Positions 58,689 to 64,000 of a stretch of DNA of 64,000 nucleotides are shown piece by piece (position 1 is the first letter of the stretch; each line of letters opens with the position of its first letter). The DNA is from Ralstonia sp. RRA (GTDB taxonomy: Bacteria > Pseudomonadota > Gammaproteobacteria > Burkholderiales > Burkholderiaceae). The translations under genes were made by a program, and so were the position numbers. The DNA is taken from contig NZ_CP146091.1 of assembly GCF_037023145.1 (NCBI RefSeq), positions 3,410,001 through 3,474,000 of the forward strand, given 5' to 3'. The notes below the pieces were generated by a model. It worked only from the letters and a program-made list of their open reading frames with translations. It was not told the origin of the DNA and ran no database searches.

Positions 58689-59262
58689 GCTTCCCTCCTA
58701 TGACCCAACACCCAGACTGGTCCGCGCGTGGCAGGCCCGCCTATCCTCAAGCCCCGCGCCCCTGCGCGGCAAAGTCGTGGGACTGTGCAGGTGCAGCAGA
58801 CGTTCCCCAGAGCGTGTTTTCAAGCGCTTTTTGCATCACGCCAGATGGGTTCTTACAGCACTTGCATTCGATTGCAATCCGACACACTTTGTTACGCCTT
58901 GGGGTCCCCTCGTCGCCCACAATGCCTCGGCACGCGACGCCTTTGTGTCCAATTGTTGTGCGCCAGCCGGGTTTTCTTCCCAGCAATGCGGCGCGCGCCA
59001 GACACGGTTGCGTTGCAAGGTTACCCCTCCCTTTCGAATTGACCCCTCGAAGGGATTTCCCGTCCGCGCGGTGCTCCCCGGCCCGCGCGCTTTTTTTTGC
59101 CTGCGCAATTTGCGCAGCACCCCTCACGCGTGAGCACAGTCCGTGCCGCCGCATGGTCACCCCGATACACGCCCTTACAAAGCCAGGTCGACCCTTCGCC
59201 GCCTGCTGCGTTTAATGGAGACATCCACGCGGCGCGCGCCGCCACAAAAACGAGGGCTCATC
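58689..59262. other. Intergenic region before the FecR-domain gene
   Basis: About 570 bp between divergent genes. Frames on both strands are open here but give no family-like product, as usual in GC-rich DNA. I see no strong promoter, operator or hairpin. The promoters for both genes must lie here. Confidence 0.5.
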
Positions 59263-61704
59263 ATGTCCACTCCATCCCGTCGTTCTCTCCGTCTCCCCGG
59301 TGTGCGGCTGCCGCACGTGTTGCGCGCCGTGGGGATTGCCGCCGTGCTGCTGGTCTGTGGGTCGCGCGCTGCGCTGGCCGCCGATCCGGCTTCGCGCGTC
59401 GCGCGGCTGTCTGACTTTTCGGGTGCGGTGAGCTTTGCGCCTGCCGGCTCCGACGACTGGGCCGGGGCCACGCTCAACCGCCCGTTCACAACCGGCGACC
59501 GCCTGTGGTCCGACCAGGGCAGCCGCAGCGAACTGCACGTTGGTTCCACGGCGCTGCGCCTGGGGCAAAACACCGGCGCCACGCTGGTCGACCTGGATGA
59601 CCGCAATACGCAAGTCAAGCTGACACAAGGCGCCTTGTCGGTACGCGTGCGGGCGTTGCCGCCCGATCAGACCATCGAAATCGATACGCCCAACCTCGCG
59701 TTCAGACCGCAGGCGCCGGGTGAGTACCGCCTCGACGTGGCCCCCGATGGCTCCAGCACCACCGTGACTGTCTGGCACGGTCAGGGCACGGCCTACGGCG
59801 ACGATCGCTCGACACCGCTGGGCGCTGGCCAGCAGATCCGCTTTGGCGGCACCGACCTGGCCGAGGCCGGTGGCATGGACAACCCGGGCCGCGACGGCTT
59901 CGATCGCTGGGCCGAATCGCGCGACGCGCGCGAAGATGCGTCCATCTCGGCCCGCTACGTCGGCCGCGAAATGACCGGCTATGAAGCCCTGGACGGCTAC
60001 GGCTCATGGCGTGAAGAAGACGGCTACGGCGCCGTATGGGTGCCGAGCGCGATACCAGCCGGCTGGGCGCCCTATCGCACGGGCCACTGGGCATGGGTCG
60101 CACCTTGGGGCTGGACCTGGGTTGACGATCAGCCGTGGGGCTTCGCGCCGTTCCACTATGGCCGCTGGGCCTATGTGGGCGCGACGTGGTGCTGGGTGCC
60201 GGGGCCGGTGGTACCGCGCCCGGTGTATGCGCCGGCGCTGGTCGGTTTTGTGGGCGGAGGCGGTGGCGGCGGTGTCAGCTGGGGGATCAACATCTCGATT
60301 GGCTCACCGGGCGTCGCGTGGTTCCCACTGGCTCCGGGCGAGGCGTATCGCCCCGTGTATGCCGCCAGCCCCACCTACGTCACCAACATCAACAAGACGG
60401 TGGTGGTGAACAACGTCACGGTCAACAAGACCATCATCAACAACAACGTGACCAACATCACCAATGTGAACCGGGTCACGTACGTCAACGCCAACAACCC
60501 CGCCGCGCTGACGGCCGTACCCGCCAAGACGTTCGTGAGCGGCCAGCCAGTCGGCCCTGCCATGACGACGCTGCGCCCGGAACAGATGCGCGCACAGCTG
60601 GCGCATGCGCGGATTGTGTCAACGCCCGCGCTGGCACCGGTGAAGGCAAGCCTAGTGGGCGCGGCCGCCGCCAATGGCGCGCATCCGTTGCCGCCGGCAC
60701 AGGTGTTCTCGCGTCAAGCCATTGCCGTGCGCGCACCGCAGGCGCCCGCTGGCGGTCATGACGCGTTGGCCGAGCGTTTCCACTCGCAAGGCGGAGCGCT
60801 ACCGGGTGCCGGCCCAGCGTGGACCGGCGGTAACGCAGGTGCGCGCGTTGCACCGGTGCGCGGGCAGCCCAACGAAGCAACGCTGCCCGCGCCAGCAGCT
60901 GCGCAGGCAGCGGGTCTACGTTTGACGCGTGCCGCATCCAATGAGCCCACACGCGCAGGCAACGAACCAGGTCGTCCGCCGGAGCAGCACGGTCCGAGCG
61001 GTGTAAATAGTCCGAATGGTCCGCAGGGGCTGATGGGGTCGCCGAACCCGCAAGGTGCACAGGCACCGCACGGCGCTCAGCCTGGCGCTGGTCCGCAAGC
61101 GCTGATGGCGCCCGGCACGATCAATCGCCCACGCCCGCTGCCCGGCGCAGCCGCACCGCAGGAGCGCCCGGGGCAACCGCAAGCCGGACAGGCACCGCAA
61201 GGCCCGGCCGGGATGACGACGCGTCCACCACAGCACGACGGCGCACCCGGTACACCGCGTGACGAACGTCGCGCCTTCGAGCCGCGCCCGCAACTGCCGC
61301 AGACCGCCACGCAGGCACCGCAACCTCAACCGCAGCGCGGTGGCCAGGAGCCGAATCGCTTCACCGGCAATCCGGCGCCGGCGATGCAAGAGCGCCCGCA
61401 TAACGAGCCGCCGCAGATGCGCGCACGCCCCGAGCCCGAGCAGCGTCCGCCTGTGCAACACATGGAAGCCCCGCGTCCGGCGCCCCAGCCACACGTTGTG
61501 GAGATGCGCCCACCGCAACCCCAACCCCAGCCGCGCGCACCGGAATTCCACCCGCCGCAACCGCAGCCTCAACAGCGTCCGCCAGAAGCCCGGCCGCCCC
61601 AACCGCAACCCCAGGCGCAGCCACCGCATCAGGAACATCATGAGGGTCAGCCGCATCCGCAAGGCGGCAACCGGGGTGAAGAGAAGCACGAAGAGCACCA
61701 CTGA
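59263..61704 (+). CDS. Large secreted FecR-domain protein with Pro/Gln-rich tail
   Basis: An 813-aa exported protein; the ATG at 59263 follows GAGGGCTCATC and starts an N-terminal signal (cleavage near ALAAD). Residues ~45-190 form a FecR-type beta domain (LSDFSGAVSFAPAGSDDWAG, TQGALSVRVRALPPDQTIEI). A Trp/Tyr/Gly-rich segment follows (GHWAWVAPWGWTWVDDQPWG), as in the DUF6600 family. Then an Asn/Thr/Val repeat stretch (VVVNNVTVNKTIINNNVTNI) and a long disordered tail rich in PQPQ and ending in EEKHEEHH. A structural or envelope-binding role is plausible but not shown. Confidence 0.85.
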   Translation: MSTPSRRSLRLPGVRLPHVLRAVGIAAVLLVCGSRAALAADPASRVARLSDFSGAVSFAPAGSDDWAGATLNRPFTTGDRLWSDQGSRSELHVGSTALRLGQNTGATLVDLDDRNTQVKLTQGALSVRVRALPPDQTIEIDTPNLAFRPQAPGEYRLDVAPDGSSTTVTVWHGQGTAYGDDRSTPLGAGQQIRFGGTDLAEAGGMDNPGRDGFDRWAESRDAREDASISARYVGREMTGYEALDGYGSWREEDGYGAVWVPSAIPAGWAPYRTGHWAWVAPWGWTWVDDQPWGFAPFHYGRWAYVGATWCWVPGPVVPRPVYAPALVGFVGGGGGGGVSWGINISIGSPGVAWFPLAPGEAYRPVYAASPTYVTNINKTVVVNNVTVNKTIINNNVTNITNVNRVTYVNANNPAALTAVPAKTFVSGQPVGPAMTTLRPEQMRAQLAHARIVSTPALAPVKASLVGAAAANGAHPLPPAQVFSRQAIAVRAPQAPAGGHDALAERFHSQGGALPGAGPAWTGGNAGARVAPVRGQPNEATLPAPAAAQAAGLRLTRAASNEPTRAGNEPGRPPEQHGPSGVNSPNGPQGLMGSPNPQGAQAPHGAQPGAGPQALMAPGTINRPRPLPGAAAPQERPGQPQAGQAPQGPAGMTTRPPQHDGAPGTPRDERRAFEPRPQLPQTATQAPQPQPQRGGQEPNRFTGNPAPAMQERPHNEPPQMRARPEPEQRPPVQHMEAPRPAPQPHVVEMRPPQPQPQPRAPEFHPPQPQPQQRPPEARPPQPQPQAQPPHQEHHEGQPHPQGGNRGEEKHEEHH

Positions 61705-61745
61705 CCCACGCGCCCGCCATCCGTCCGTACCCAGTGAGCGGGCGA

Positions 61746-61779
61746 AAAAAAAGCAGCCCTTTCGGGGCTGCTTTTTCGT
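61746..61779. terminator. Bidirectional terminator
   Basis: AAAAAGCAGCCC and GGGCTGCTTTTT flank a short loop, with A-runs on the left and T-runs on the right. It can end both the FecR-domain transcript (plus) and the atp operon (minus). Confidence 0.92.
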
Positions 61780-61816
61780 CTGGACCGGCCGATGACACCA
61801 ACCGGTACACACTGCC

Positions 61817-62233
61817 TTAGCGCTTGCGACGCAGGCGAGCGATTGCTGCCAACTGCGCAGCAGCCACGGCCAGTTCACCTTGGGCACGAGCCAGATCGAT
61901 GTCGCTGCTTTGGTTCTGCAGCGCCTCTTCGGCCGCACGCTTGGCTTCGTTCGCCTTGGCTTCGTCCAGGTCGTGACCGCGGATCGCGGTATCGGCCAGC
62001 ACGGTCACCTTCTTCGGCTGCACTTCGAGAATGCCACCGGCAACGAACACGAACTCTTCGCCGCCGTCTTCCTTCTCGATGCGCACGGCGCCCGGCTTGA
62101 TGCGCGTGATCAGCGGCGTGTGGCCGGGCAGAATGCCCAGCTCACCAGCCTCGCCAGGCAGTGCCACGAACTTGGCATTGCCGGAGAAGATCTCGTGCTC
62201 AGCGCTGACGACGTCTACATGAATGGTTGCCAT
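61817..62233 (-). CDS. atpC: ATP synthase F1 epsilon subunit
   Basis: A 138-aa subunit of the central stalk. AAAGGAATCGAG precedes the ATG at 62233; the start [20 protein letters not shown], the [18 protein letters not shown] segment and [19 protein letters not shown] are typical. The C-terminal helices end in IARLRRKR. It is the last gene of the atp operon, followed by a terminator. A hairpin separates it from atpD. Confidence 0.97.
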   Translation of the reverse strand: MATIHVDVVSAEHEIFSGNAKFVALPGEAGELGILPGHTPLITRIKPGAVRIEKEDGGEEFVFVAGGILEVQPKKVTVLADTAIRGHDLDEAKANEAKRAAEEALQNQSSDIDLARAQGELAVAAAQLAAIARLRRKR

Positions 62234-62257
62234 CTCGATTCCTTTGCTCAGAAAAGC

Positions 62258-62284
62258 GGCTTCCTGAATGGACTTCAGGAAGCC
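62258..62284 (-). terminator. Hairpin between atpD and atpC
   Basis: GGCTTCCTGAA and TTCAGGAAGCC form a perfect 11-bp stem with a 5-nt loop, followed on the minus strand by GCTTTTC. The palindrome AGCCAGTACTGGCT (62281-62294) overlaps its left side in transcription order. It could act as a partial terminator or as a translation-setting structure. Confidence 0.55.
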
Positions 62285-62324
62285 AGTACTGGCTTTGGCT
62301 TACGCACAAGGCCAGACGTCGCTC

Positions 62325-63770
<1,446 letters not shown>

Positions 63771-64000
63771 TCAGACCGCTGCCGCGCCGCTGACGATTTC
63801 GGACAGTTCCTTCGTGATCGCTGCCTGACGGGTCTTGTTGTAGACCAGTTGCAGTTCGCCGATCACGTTCTTCGCGTTGTCCGAAGCCGCCTTCATTGCC
63901 ACCATCCGGGCCGATTGCTCGGAAGCCATGTTCTCGGCCACCGCCTGGTACACCAGCGCCTCGACATAGCGGATCAGCAGCTCGTCGACCACCGTCTGTG
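63771..64000 (-). CDS. atpG: ATP synthase F1 gamma subunit (partial, C-terminal end)
   Basis: The gene runs off the right edge; about 75 C-terminal residues are visible. [39 protein letters not shown] and [20 protein letters not shown] are the strongly conserved C-terminal helix of gamma, which turns inside the alpha/beta ring. Ends in GAAAV, 36 bp before the atpD start. Confidence 0.97.

Overview
The window looks like chromosomal DNA of a Ralstonia-type betaproteobacterium (R. pickettii or R. solanacearum group). This rests on the high GC coding bias and on gene content: a glyoxylate carboligase operon, PutA fused to an N-terminal ribbon-helix-helix domain, a trimeric autotransporter adhesin with an extended signal peptide, a small DUF3562-like protein, and F1 ATPase genes. 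It also rests on an intergenic repeat whose spurious translation I recall from many Burkholderiales genomes. The species assignment is inference. No tRNA, rRNA, insertion sequence, integrase or CRISPR array was seen.

Layout. 0-4.4 kb: a truncated LysR gene divergent from gcl-hyi-glxR (glyoxylate to glycerate). 4.4-9.9 kb: two inverted pairs of a structured repeat flanking pyk, hemN (with an FNR-like box) and an orphan periplasmic binding protein. 9.9-17 kb: a Rep-type helicase, a large YadA-like adhesin behind an AT-richer leader, a small secreted protein and a fifth full repeat. 17-25 kb: a tandem glycine riboswitch with promoter and terminator driving gcvT-gcvH-gcvP, an alginate-lyase-like protein and sdaA. 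25-31.4 kb: an orphan nucleotide-sugar dehydrogenase lacking its catalytic cysteine, an OPT transporter, and a YbdK-like ligase downstream of a cation/proton antiporter. 31.5-41 kb (all minus): a LivK-like binding protein, putA with GTTGCA operators over its promoter, priA and hemE. 41-47.3 kb (minus): a cupin protein, a translationally coupled trio (ATP-grasp, acetyltransferase, Rieske oxygenase), a lipoprotein and an unknown secreted protein. 47.4-58.7 kb: a chemoreceptor, a sterol-desaturase-like protein, LysR/GST, a small accessory islet with a C4-like antisense RNA leader, PstS, DUF3562, an esterase, a secreted hydroxyisourate hydrolase, a CoA-binding protein and a DUF3298-like protein. 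59-64 kb: a large FecR-domain protein, then the end of the atp operon (atpG partial, atpD, atpC; minus strand).

Metabolic logic. The first 25 kb is rich in C2/C3 flow. Glyoxylate goes to glycerate by Gcl, Hyi and GlxR. Glycine is cleaved by the GCV system under a glycine sensor. Serine goes to pyruvate by SdaA, and PEP to pyruvate by Pyk. PutA and two amino-acid-type binding proteins add amino-acid use, and HemE/HemN are two steps of heme synthesis.

Most interesting for follow-up: (1) the covarying ~200-bp palindromic repeat family; (2) the C4-like switch at 53.2-53.4 kb whose segments can pair in two ways around a Shine-Dalgarno; (3) the coupled ATP-grasp/acetyltransferase/Rieske cassette; (4) the active-site-deficient nucleotide-sugar dehydrogenase; (5) the PutA operators overlapping the putA promoter.
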